From NCBI RefSeq assembly GCF_000218685.1, contig NW_006763292.1, positions 2,681,909 to 2,745,908 of the forward strand: a stretch of DNA of 64,000 bases, given 5' to 3'. The number at the start of each line of letters is the position of its first letter. Position 1 is the stretch's first letter. Made by a program: the position numbers and the translations under genes. The notes under the pieces are model-generated. The model did not search any database and was not told the origin of the DNA. It saw only the letters and a program-made list of their open reading frames with translations. Below, piece after piece: positions 24,342 through 34,279 of this stretch. The stretch is from Serpula lacrymans var. lacrymans S7.9. Its lineage: Eukaryota; Basidiomycota; Agaricomycetes; Boletales; Serpulaceae.

Positions 24342-27300
24342 AAAACACGTGTAGTTCCAGCATTCCTGATTTGGTCATAGTTCCTTTGCTATTTATCTCA
24401 TAGACCGTGGCCTAGCACGTTCGGATTCACAGCTCGCATCGTATTATATATCGCCTTGTTCTGCAAGTCTCATGATTCACGAAATACATTCTATAAGTAC
24501 TGTATAGCTTGTACTAGATACACCTTTTGTAACAGCTATGAGTTGAGTGTTGTGTTCTATCTTATCTTTTATTCTAGTCTAACATTGTACAGTCATTTAT
24601 TTCCTTTGCACAAAGTGGAATGTGCCCCAGTGTTTGTAGCAAGACTTGCATCTCTAGATATTTAAGTTTTAAATCACGTGACCTTGGCGCGTCGTCCCAT
24701 CACGGACGCGTTTCTGGTGAGTGTGGTTTTTGTAATGCTGGACATTGTTACGACTTCTTCCTTACCACAATTTACTAGCTCACTTACGCTCATCATTGCT
24801 TAGATATATGAACAGATGTTGCCCTTCGCCGTTCAGGAAATATTTGGAGAGTGTGGGCGACATCTCTGTTGGCAGAAACCTTGAAAGATCAGACATCTGA
24901 ATTCCTCGCTTCCATCCATGGTGCAAGGTCCTCGTATGCCAGTCCAACGTAGAGGGTCCAACATAGAGTATTCTCGGAAGGGCTTCCAGCATTCGCTGAG
25001 TCTCAGATTGACGAGTTTTACTACCCTCCATATGTACTAATATTCGAACCCCAAACAAGCACCCAAAATTCAGTTGAATCGTTCGCAAGCTATTTAAACG
25101 GCTTATTCACCAGCAGAGGCTTTTTCTCGATGTCACATCGGTTGGCGAGGTCAATTTTGTCGAGGTGGCCCTTCTTATATTATGGGTAGTCGGCTTGGAT
25201 TATCTCTTCAGTGTACGCCAAGTTCTTTTCTCGTGCAAACATTCGATATTAACAGCATATATGCGTTTGTAAATGATGGTTAAGCCACTTGGTCGCACTG
25301 ATCTGGAGAAGGACACTGTGGTCATGGTGGATGCACTATCTGCCCGTTGAGGTAGAGGCAGGAGGCAAATAAGAAGGTAGGCAGGGTAAAAAAAGTGAAA
25401 AGGATGAAAATCATGTATAGGCGGCACCAGAAAGAATACACCAATCCCAGTCGCCGTTTTTATCGCAGATACCACAGGCAGGAGAAGACCGTGTGTTATG
25501 ATCACCGGGTGTGCCGCCGAATGTAGGTACAGGAGGTGTTTGGATGGACATTCTGAAAACAAAGGATCAGACGAGGAGACGAAGGAGTTTTTTTTGGTAC
25601 GGACCAATGCAATGCCCCAGAGACGACGGAAGATTCACATGGCCAGCCCGAGCCTACGCAACAGTTTATTTCGTCCTTAGCAAATGCATAGAAGCATGGA
25701 CGTGGCTCAGAGGATGACTCGGACTGGGAGAATGAATATGGTTGCTCTATGGAGGCAGATATAGACACAGACGGCGATGGCTTCGATGAAGAAGATAGCT
25801 CAGGCATATACGAGGAATATACCACTTGTGACAATGACGAGGATCGGGCAGAAGAATCTTTAAAACCAAGTGGATCATCTCAAGCTCTTGTAAGATGTGG
25901 TCCGACGGGACCACGAGGGCGACTTCCTTTAGCCCCAAGTCCAATCGATAGTATTCTCAAAGACGAGTCGGTGTTGGAGGGTGAGAAGGTGGTGCGAGAA
26001 TGGAAACGGCTGGTAAGTAAATCGTTTTTTGCATGACGATGAGTCCTTCTTAGCCGTCTTGATAAACAATAAAATCCTGCCTACCCCATGGACATTCTCA
26101 TTAGACCAACGAAACCCACAAAACAGAAAGAGAGCCATGAGGACACTCTCACTCCCCTTGTAACGTGCGGTAGAAAAGAGGGATCTCTCCATGTCCGCGG
26201 TCAATTTTCTAAGGACTCAAAAAGAGGTAAGGCAACAGGCGGATAGGAGGTGCTCAGTCAAACGGGATACTGTGAGTTACATTACTAGAATTTATGATTC
26301 GAACTCGATGACTTATAGACCAGTTTCAATCCCGAACTCAAGCTTGAGAGAGTACTACTAGTGCAATGCTGCTGGACGACTCAGCCAAAGGGAACATGTT
26401 TTAACCGTGATCCATCCGTCTGATCAATCCAATTACTAGCCCGGGACTACCGTCCACACACTGGCAACGCCCCTTGAGCAATTAACCCACCCATCCAAGG
26501 TACGTTCTGTTGCTCGACGAGAAGACAGGAGAAACGAGAAGCAGCTCACGCCACCGTATCATAGAGAAGAATTCACCGAGTCTGGCGAAGGTTAGGATCC
26601 TGTTTTAACATGTTAAGGAATGAAATACATGATTGTCTTTAGCATGCATTCGGATTGATAGACTGCGTACGCTTATTGATGTACTACGGGATAACTTAGA
26701 TCGAACTTGGATGTACTTGTATCTTTCATGTCTGTCACTTCACTTAGTTTTATCGCTCGAAATTGTAGTAACTTAGATGGTGAGTACTCAGTGTGCCGTT
26801 AGAGCGATGATCCACACAATTTCAATGGAGGGGGAAATATATGAGAGATTGAAAAGGAACACTACGACTACTAGTGCTAACGTAAGATATGAAAGCCCAG
26901 TTGACGAGGCTATAGATGTTGCAAGACCATGAAGATGAAGTAACGTAAGTAAGATAGAATGAACACTATCTGAGTAAACTTCCAATCAATAGGGTATGTT
27001 GGTAAGTAATTGATCGTAGGTAGCAACGAACTAGTAGTAGTGTCGTGCATAGTATAGTACAGTGTTTGAAGCTTTGTAGGCATAATGAGCTCCAGGTAAT
27101 GCAACCAGCGCCGAAAAAAAGGAAATATATAACGATACAGTGCATAATGTTATCCATAATATTATAGCCTTGAAAGAGAAACCGAGGAGAGAAAACGAAA
27201 GGAAATACAGTAGACAAGAAAACGAATCAGGCGCAACCCTATGCCTTTCAACCTGCGCAATAATTAACTTGAACCCGGCTGTCTAAAGTAGAGCAGCTTT

Positions 27301-27507
27301 CGTGGATTGGTTGGTGGTGGGAATGGTGGATGTGCGAGGATATTGGATATTGACGATAACATGATAACAGTGCTTTACTTAGATGACGACGACCGATAAC
27401 TATAATAAAAAAAAGGTTGTCAGTAAAAGTTCAAGTGAACGAATGGGAGAGAGAAACTTACTTTAACCCATCTCAAGTGTTGGAGGGATGCGACGGAATA
27501 GAAGCCA
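24342..27507. other. Gene-poor spacer between the membrane-protein gene and P1
   Basis: Over 3 kb with no intact gene I can support. It contains a possible coding remnant at 25690-26012 (listed separately). The remaining frames are short and mutually overlapping. The tract from 26640 to 27240 is AT-rich with many near-repeats but no clear unit. No CaaX pheromone ORF was found. Confidence 0.4.
25690..26012 (+). pseudogene. Possible exon or gene remnant encoding an acidic protein segment
   Basis: One frame is open from a possible acceptor (catag, up to 25689) to a good donor (CTG|GTAAGT at about 26012) and has coding-like composition: DDSDWENEYGCSMEADID, DGDGFDEEDSSGIYEEY, then GPTGPRGRLPLAPSPIDSIL and EGEKVVREWKRL. 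Upstream frames carry a stop, and no continuing exon is obvious downstream. It could be an isolated exon of a decayed gene or transposon open frame. I recognise no family. Confidence 0.25.
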
Positions 27508-27636
27508 TTAGGTTATGACACAGTAGCCAGCATAGCCAGCTTTGGTGTCAGCGTCGATAAGGACTTGATCGTCTTCAGAGGAAGGGAAGATGGGGGCGTC
27601 GGGAGCGATGAGCTCAAAGGTAGTGAAGCTATCCAT
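27508..27636 (-). CDS. CaaX lipopeptide pheromone precursor P1
   Basis: A single short exon of 42 residues starts MDSFTTFELIAPDAPIFP and ends in the farnesylation box CVIT. The MDSF start is shared by all four precursors in this window and is common in agaricomycete pheromone precursors. The tail before the cysteine (DADTKAGYAGYC) fits a mature peptide of about 10-14 residues, but no canonical ER/EH processing dipeptide is visible. The last residue, Thr, differs from the Ala of P2-P4; it still fits a CaaX box. P1 is divergent from P2 across a 635-bp promoter. A TTAAATA element lies about 145 bp upstream (27780-27786). Role: secreted, prenylated mating peptide. Confidence 0.85.
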   Translation of the reverse strand: MDSFTTFELIAPDAPIFPSSEDDQVLIDADTKAGYAGYCVIT

Positions 27637-28271
27637 CGTTGAATGAGGATGAGGAAGCCGAATGCAAGATTGTAAGAGTAGTAGTGAGACTGGTACAGTT
27701 TATTACAATATCGCTGGTGAGCTGATGGTGGTAGTTACGCAGTTGGGGGACTTTTGCAAAATCAGGTCAATGTAGCTGGTATTTAAGGGATTGGGACTGG
27801 ACGAATGGCCATTGTTCAATGTGGCTGAGACTGCTGGATTCGTCCACTGTATGCCCTTTTTGGGAAATGTGGCTGCATCCAGTGGCCACTAGGAGACTGT
27901 GAGAACCGTTCGAAGACTCGGCTAGACGGCACCCTGAAGGACAATGGCCACATGGCCTTTGAGGCCCTTCGGCAAAGTGAGACATTCGTCCACTGTCCGA
28001 TATTTTTGGCACAATGTGTACTCCAGTGGACGAATTCTGTGCTTGCCCTCAGAGTATATAAGCCTCCCTGGTCCAACAAATGGATTCCCCCCATTGTCGT
28101 CTACCAACGTCTACGTAGCATCTGCCAAACGTCTGCCCAGCGTCTACCCAGCGTCTACCTAGCTCTACTCAACGTCTACCATAGTCTATTGACTCTTAGC
28201 TTGATCCAATCGATCGCTTTTGCAATACCAATACCAAATACACCCAGAGTCTCCATTCACACTTATCTGAA
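27637..28271. promoter_or_regulatory. Divergent P1/P2 pheromone promoter with repeated elements
   Basis: The element GTGGACGAAT, or its complement ATTCGTCCAC, occurs at 27798 (TGGACGAATGG), 27838-27850, 27984-27996 and 28025-28035. A palindromic AGTGGCCACT is at 27891-27900. ACAATG/CATTGT boxes, the core preferred by HMG-domain regulators, lie near 27811, 27942 and 28012. TATA elements face outward: TATATAAG at 28055-28062 for P2 and TTAAATA near 27783 for P1. Near 28105-28185 the 5' leader of P2 has a tandem CAACGTCTAC/CAGCGTCTAC repeat. Shared control of both pheromone genes is inference. Confidence 0.6.
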
Positions 28272-28436
28272 ATGGACTCATTCACCGTTATCGAATTCAC
28301 AACCACCCACCAAATCACAACCACCGACTCCCCATCCCTGACCACCTCGCAGAGCGAGGACGCCTCAGTCATGGTCAACTTTGAACACGACAACAACGGT
28401 TCTTCGGGAGTTGGTTGGTTCTGCGTTATTGCATAG
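28272..28436 (+). CDS. CaaX lipopeptide pheromone precursor P2
   Basis: A single exon of 54 residues starts MDSFTVIEFTTTH and ends in the CaaX box CVIA. A Glu-His processing dipeptide (NFEH|DNN) sits 13-14 residues before the prenylated cysteine. That is the usual place in agaricomycete pheromone precursors, and it predicts a mature peptide DNNGSSGVGWFC with farnesyl and methyl ester on the Cys. The sequence is unrelated to the P3/P4 peptide, so it should act on a different receptor. The Ser/Thr-rich pro-region is typical. A TATA box lies about 210 bp upstream. Confidence 0.9.
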   Translation: MDSFTVIEFTTTHQITTTDSPSLTTSQSEDASVMVNFEHDNNGSSGVGWFCVIA

Positions 28437-29328
28437 AGGATTGGGCTTAGCGCTGTGTTGAGGATTAGAAGAGAAGTTACATCCTTGTGAGTTACAAGTT
28501 CCAATTCAACTGTTTAGGGATTCACTGACGGTTTTGGACCTGTAGCTTCGTCGTCTTATGGGATTGTATCAAAGTCGGATGTGCCATATTTATTCGCCAT
28601 CCACCGTGTAGGAGTTGCAGAGTTCTTAAATCTTCGTATTCAAAGGGTCACCACGGTGAAGAGTTATTGTTTCAGCTATCTTTATTCACTATGTCTTTCC
28701 GTTTCTCTTTTTTCTTTTCGTTATAATCTCTTACTCTCTGGGCATCGTTTTGCAAGCCCGTGTTTCTTACTCAATCCAATCCTATGGCACTGTATATCAA
28801 CATGTTCACTTATCTTTCACTTATGTATCGAAAGCCATCTCAATCTCAACACATACCAGTACTTAGTGACACGTACATCGTTCCACTATTTTCTACGTTT
28901 CAAGGGTTGCCAATCATAATCTTAACCCGTTCCAGTACTTACCACTATGCACATTTCTTCCTAAATCCATTTCCCTAAACCCCCAATGTTGCTACTATGT
29001 TTGTCTAAGCTATATGTGTGAATAATCCGCCAAGTGAGCTAGCTTAAGTCCACAACCAATCCCACAAGTTGTTATTAAGTCTGTACATGAGTTCAGCCGT
29101 CACGCAGCAATTGAGATAAGGCTACAACCTGTTTGTTTTCAAGCGACAATGAGTGATCTATACATGCTACTAAGATAAGGACGAGAGGGCTATGCGAGAG
29201 GAAAAAAAGAATGGAAAGATTATGAGTAAATGAGTGCTGGGGTAGGAACTTGGTGCTCTAGAAATACAAGGATATCCGAAATAGGGCAGAACATATGTCA
29301 AAATCTGAGCGAATGATCGTAAGGAATG
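28437..29328. other. Convergent spacer between P2 and STE3-3
   Basis: The 3' regions of P2 and STE3-3 face each other over about 890 bp. T-rich stretches follow P2. No open frame has coding character or a CaaX end. Confidence 0.4.
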
Positions 29329-30782
29329 CTAGCATTCTGTAAATGAATGATCCTCGGTGCTCTGCAGCGAGGATGTACGGTGTGGAGGGATCGAAAAACC
29401 CTCGCCTTTCTTTTCGGCCAATGAAGAGAAAGGAGAAGTAGCGTAGTAAGCTGGTGCTGGCGACAAGTTTGTTGGTGATTCAATGCTGTTCGTGTCGTAG
29501 ATCGCTGCTTCTTCAGATTTATTGTACGAGACAGGGCTAAGGGAATGTGGAGTTTGGAGTTGGGAACTACTTAGGGTGGCAATATGAGGAAGGGTGGGGT
29601 GATTGCCTCCGTTTCGGCTGTGATACTATGTCAGAAGAGTGTTTACGCGCAATAGTGATCAGGGACTAACCGCGAGGACATAAATCCAAAGCCAGCACTG
29701 GCCGTGTCTGGTAAACGGAGGACATTATGCTTGATCCAGGCGAACGTCGCGGCGTACTCCTTCATAGCATCTTGGCCAAAGGCAAAGAACCCAAAGAATA
29801 TGATAGACGCAATAGGAATCATAAACCACAAGGCGAATGTCCAAGCAAGCTCAGCTTGAGGGATGATAGCGAGGGGAAAATATGCAACTTCGGAAAAGTT
29901 CGAGTGTACGTTGCCCCAACTAATCCAAGGACGAAGACCACCACGAAGGGAGAACCACATGTTGAGAGACGTTACTAGCAAACCGAAAAACATTTCTACT
30001 ATGGCCATACACATTAATCGGAAGTAACGACCCGTGGTGAGTGCTGTATTGGAATTCTGCAGATGTTTTGCGAACGTTGCACGCCTACGCCAGAAGTGAC
30101 TAAACGCCATTGCTACATATTAGTTAGCGATATGTTTGACAAGGCATGACAAAAAAAGGGAAATACCTGCAAATATACATGCACCCACAGAAAAGAATAG
30201 CGGGGGTACCCAAATCAAGAAGATGGAGGCTACAGATACGTAGATGGTCGGGCGACATCCAAATCCTTCGACAATATCAAAGCGATGGCCTTGAACAACA
30301 TAATCTGTGTGACGAGTTAGTGGCTATACAAAGGTAAATTGGAAAAGTACGAACGGAGAGCCATGTAGATTGCTGGTACGCCAAAACAGAGTAATGAATC
30401 AACTATCTGCCTTCGACGCTTCTCGGAGCATGTCGTCCTAGCCTGACGAACTGAAGAAACGCGTTCCAGATGCATGCAGAGGCAGAACATGGCGGCAGGA
30501 AGGGCAACGTTGCTTCCCATTTGAATTTTCGTTGCTAGAATATGTTTAGTAGTGTGCTATGGGAAGACCAGGAAAAAACTTACCGATATCGCACCATACA
30601 GGTGCTACACTCAAGACTGTATCTCCCCAGATGATAGCATCGATACCGAAGATGAGGTTGCTCACAAAAAGCCAAACACTGATCGCAAGAGTAGACACAG
30701 TTCCAGCTCTCCAGTGCCAAGGGAAAGGGATAAGCACTAGAACTGCGCATAAGAAGGCTACGACAGGTAACTGTGCAAACAT
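29329..30782 (-). CDS. STE3-type pheromone receptor (GPCR), STE3-3
   Basis: Five exons (30782-30584, 30534-30355, 30304-30167, 30112-29671, 29617-29329) give 415 residues. Landmarks: VAFLCAVLVLIPFPWHWRAGT, APVWCDIATKIQMGSNVALPAA, EKRRRQIVDSLLCFGVPAIYMAL, HYVVQGHRFDIVEGFGCRP, TTGRYFRLMCMAIVEM, PWISWGNVHSNFSEVAYFP and FFGFFAFGQDAMKEY. A Ser/Pro-rich tail ends FTEC. Cys is the last residue, but this is not a CaaX box. The start is the Met that opens the first helix. It pairs structurally with STE3-2. P1 and P2 lie within 3 kb of its 3' end, and the promoter is shared head-to-head with STE3-4. Confidence 0.92.
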
Positions 30783-31170
30783 GTCGACGTTATAATGATA
30801 AATGATGAACGTGCAAAATTTTGGGTTGGACTGGGGGTTGTATCGTACTTTTCCATTTCGCTCAAATAAAGGTTCTCTGAGCTTTGACAAAGACAAAGGG
30901 TAACACGAACTTCCCACAGGATAATGCAGGACTACAGTCGGAGCAGTAAATTCCAAAATGGAAGTCAATGGTCTTTGAAGACGTGGGAACGTTTTCCCAA
31001 TCGATAGAGTCCGCGAAACTGTACCCCCATTGTTGCCATTTTTCATTGTAGCTGGAGTTCGCTAACTTGAACCCCATTGTCAGGACACGGCAAGCATGGT
31101 ACTTTTATCAGCTCCATCGTACAAATCCCCTCTGCATCTCTCCCTCTCCCCATAAGATTCTTGAATCACT
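30783..31170. promoter_or_regulatory. Divergent STE3-3/STE3-4 promoter
   Basis: Only 388 bp separates the two receptor start codons, so the promoters must share sequence. It contains an ACAAAGGGT box at 30893-30901. A pyrimidine-rich tract precedes the STE3-4 ATG. Confidence 0.55.
30893..30901 (+). promoter_or_regulatory. Pheromone-response-element-like box ACAAAGGGT
   Basis: It matches eight of nine bases of the Ustilago Prf1 pheromone response element ACAAAGGGA and lies in the shared promoter of two receptor genes. The match is direct; function here is inference. Confidence 0.4.
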
Positions 31171-32630
31171 ATGGCCAACTTAGAGTACCCCATTTACCCC
31201 ATCTTTGCATTCCTTGGCTTCATCGTATCCCTCATCCCCCTTCCATGGCACCTTCAAGCTTGGAATTCGGGAACGTGCTACTACATGATCTGGACATCGC
31301 TAGCATGCCTTAACCAATTCATCAACTCCGTCGTGTGGCATGGCAGCGCCATCAACTATGCACCAGTTTGGTGTGACATTTGTGCGTTCGATTCTTTTAT
31401 CTCACTGAACATCGCAGCTAAAGTCCTTTACAGCTATACGCATCATGTTGGGCGCTTCAGTTGGCATACCTGCTGCGTCTTTGTGCATCAATCGTCGCCT
31501 GTATCAAATCTCACGTGTTCATGCTGTTACTGTCACTCGCTCAGAGGTGTGTCGTTTGTTTCCTTTTTATTCTATTTGGTACTAAACACTTTCACAGAAA
31601 CGTCGTGCAATTCTCATTGACACTTTGATATGTGTTCTCTTTCCACTCATTTTCATTGCCCTACGTATGCTCTCTATTTTTATTCATTCACAATACTTTA
31701 TCCTGATTTTCTCTCACAGAATATATCGTGCAAGGTCATCGCTTCGACATCTACGAAGACGTGGGCTGCTATCCCTTCATCTACAATACCGCTCTCGCAT
31801 TTGTCTTATCTGACATATGGCCAATCATCATTGGTATAATCTCGGCCGTATATTGTTGTAAGTGTTCCACATCATTGTAGTTTGTTTTCCAGCCTCTGAT
31901 TACTTTGTAGGTCTATCCCTACACGCCTTTTACCGCCGTCGTGCTCAATTCAACGAATTCCTATCTAAAAACGCCTCACTAACAATAAGTCGCTACTTCC
32001 GACTGATGGCACTTGCAATGACGGAAATCGTCTGCACCATTCCCCTCGCTTCCTTTATGATCTGGCTGAACGCTACTGCACAACCCGTCGAGCCCTGGGT
32101 AAGCTGGCAAAACACCCACTACGATTTCTCGCGAGTCGCACAATATCCTTCCATCCTCTGGACTCGCAACTATTTGCTCGTCGTCGCCATGCAGCTCACG
32201 CGTTGGTTCGTAGTTGTCTGCGCGTTTATCTTCTTCGCCTACTTTGGCTTTGCGGCAGAAGCGCGAAGGCATTATATCACGGTGTTCTGGCGAATTGCCA
32301 AGCTTTTTGGTTATTCTCGTCCCCCGATGATCCCTTCTGCTGGGTAAGTTTTGTTCTTTCTCGTTATTATGGGAACGGTAGCTGATAGTTTTTATTTGAT
32401 TTATCAGTTTTAATCCTCGCGCCCTTCATATGGCTTCTCATGGTTCATTGCCTGTCTACGTTGCAAAACAGAGTCCTGGTTTGAAACGTCCATACTCGCT
32501 ATCACCCTCGCTAGCGGGAACTATCGACGAGAAGTTTGCCAGCTCGACCCAAGCTACTCCTTCTGATGCTACTTTCCCTGTCGTCCAATACAATGAATTG
32601 GACCTCAAGCAATCCCCGTACACTCCATAG
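31171..32630 (+). CDS. STE3-type pheromone receptor (GPCR), STE3-4
   Basis: Six exons (31171-31381, 31434-31546, 31598-31664, 31720-31857, 31911-32343, 32408-32630) give 394 residues. Seven hydrophobic helices and the STE3 landmarks are clear: PLPWHLQAWNSGTCYYM, NQFINSVVWHG, APVWCDISIRIMLGASVGIPAA, RRLYQISRV, KRRAILIDTLICVLFPLIFIAL, YIVQGHRFDIYEDVGCYP, TISRYFRLMALAMTEIV, PWVSWQNTHYDFSRVAQYP and FFAYFGFAAEARRHY. The tail is short and Ser/Pro-rich. Intron positions match STE3-5, and the first coding segment corresponds to the first two exons of STE3-1. It lies between the P1/P2 and P3 pheromone genes, so a mating role is likely. Confidence 0.93.
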
Positions 32631-33694
32631 CTGTATTTGACTTACTTTTCCCCGGTCATAATTTCTTTTTCTCAATGATTTCTCTCCTCCATTAAAGCGA
32701 CATGCTGTGCCTTGTCGACGACGTTCTTTGACATCAACAATTTTCATATTTTCGAAACACGGATCGACACGTTGTATTGCTATATCTCCGGTCATCACCT
32801 TGCCACAGTATTCCTTCGTTGGTGTATTCGTAGAACTACCCACCTTTATCCCCTTCACGACTAGAATATAATACTCTCTGAATCTTATGATAAAGTTCAC
32901 AGCATCGTGATAGTGTGCTTCAGTGTCGACTCGAATAACTTCACCACATTATACTCAGGCTAAATGAGTAGCACAATGTCTCCCGAACTCGGTGCTTGGA
33001 CTTAGCGCCGTTCTCCTTTGATTTCTTTGTCTGAGCCGCTCAATAAAACGGAATACATTTCATTCCACAATTTAGCTCACTTTTATTTTCGGCGCCATCA
33101 ATGATAAGGGAGAAAGTGTCCCGAGTCGATTCTATGATTTGTATGGAGCGGAACACTTGAATTCATGTGGATACAGATGGTTTGCACCAGTTTCTTATCG
33201 AAACCGCTCAAACAAGAGAGAGTTTCGTAAAGCTAGCTCAGAATTGATAATGTGCTTCGAACAGAGCTACGAGGTAGGTGCTGAGTTGTGACAGTATGTA
33301 ATGTCGTTGGATAGCATAGAGGAGACATATGTAGCCATAAGTATAGAAGATGAAGACGAAAATAAAAGTGAATAAAGATAGAGATAGAAATTCTTTGCTA
33401 CAAGGATAGCTTTATCGCACTGCGAATACATTTCGAGAAAATATGTCGACCTGAGATAGTAGAGATGTAAAATGTGGATGTGGTGGTAGTCACGGTTGAG
33501 TTATGAGGGCTAAGAAAGACGGTAAGACATCAGATGGAACAAAGCGACGTTGACAGCTTACTATCGCGGAGCGGAGTCGCATAGATGGTATAGCAGACTT
33601 CATGGAGGGCGGGAGAATGTTTCTGCATAGAATTATCTGAGACACAGTTGGAAGTCAGCATGATGCTACCAGCACCAATAATTGAAACAATTAC
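32631..33694. other. Convergent spacer between STE3-4 and P3
   Basis: The 3' ends of STE3-4 and P3 face each other over about 1.06 kb. I found no CaaX ORF on either strand and no other coding frame. Confidence 0.4.
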
Positions 33695-33820
33695 TTACGC
33701 AATAACACAGTAGGTGCCAGGACGCCATGGCGAGTCCTCATTCACAGGGATGGAGGACTCAATGTCCACGTCGAGGTAAGATGAGTTATCTTGGATGGAA
33801 ATTGTGGCAAAGGAGTCCAT
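33695..33820 (-). CDS. CaaX lipopeptide pheromone precursor P3
   Basis: A single exon of 41 residues starts MDSFATISIQDNSSYLDVD and ends IPVNEDSPWRPGTYCVIA, with CaaX box CVIA. The last 18 residues differ from P4 at one position only (Ser for Thr). No ER/EH dipeptide is present; processing could occur near VNED, giving a peptide that ends PWRPGTYC-farnesyl. The promoter is shared with STE3-5 on the other strand. A CATATAAA TATA-like element lies about 165 bp upstream (33983-33990). The conserved 3' end argues that it encodes a functional pheromone. Confidence 0.9.
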   Translation of the reverse strand: MDSFATISIQDNSSYLDVDIESSIPVNEDSPWRPGTYCVIA

Positions 33821-34279
33821 GTTTTGAGAGGTACGAGTGATGAGTCAAGAGTGTGAGTTATTGTGTTAAATCTTCGGAATGGTAGATGATACGTTGATTT
33901 GCAATTGCACAAGTAAAAGGTGTTAGCTTTGTGGATGTGGATAGTGGTAGTTGAGGACGCACAATGGGGGGGTATCGAGGTATTTATATGAACCAGGCAT
34001 TATGAGCGAAGTACAATAGACAGGGACGGTCAGACATTGTCCATCCACAGAACTTACCAAAATTAGAAACACAATGAAATCACGCTGTCACACTGTGATC
34101 CTTGTCACTAACTCAAACAAAGGGAATGCAGACTGTTCACTAAACTCCGCCCATTGTCCTGGATTACCGACGAAGGATAAGCTCGTAGAAAAGATGGAGC
34201 TCTCCATACCAGGCTTTGTAGTCCTATCCTATCCCTGCTCTCGTCTTCTTCAGTTTTACTTTCCTGCGGTTCCAACAAC
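33821..34279. promoter_or_regulatory. Divergent P3/STE3-5 promoter
   Basis: About 460 bp separates the P3 and STE3-5 start codons. It contains a perfect ACAAAGGGA box (34117-34125) and several ACAAT/ATTGT boxes (for example about 33961, 34013, 34036 and 34071). A TATA-like element for P3 lies at 33983-33990. Head-to-head pheromone and receptor genes with shared elements fit co-regulation. Confidence 0.6.
34117..34125 (+). promoter_or_regulatory. Perfect Prf1-type pheromone response element ACAAAGGGA
   Basis: It is identical to the nine-base PRE bound by the HMG regulator Prf1 in Ustilago maydis. It lies 155 bp upstream of the STE3-5 ATG in a promoter shared with P3. Binding in this organism is inference. 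Confidence 0.45.

Noticed and set aside
25200..25834. Minus-strand ORFs of 110-135 codons
   Set aside because: They are antisense to the coding-like acidic frame and their Ser-rich composition mirrors it; no independent support.
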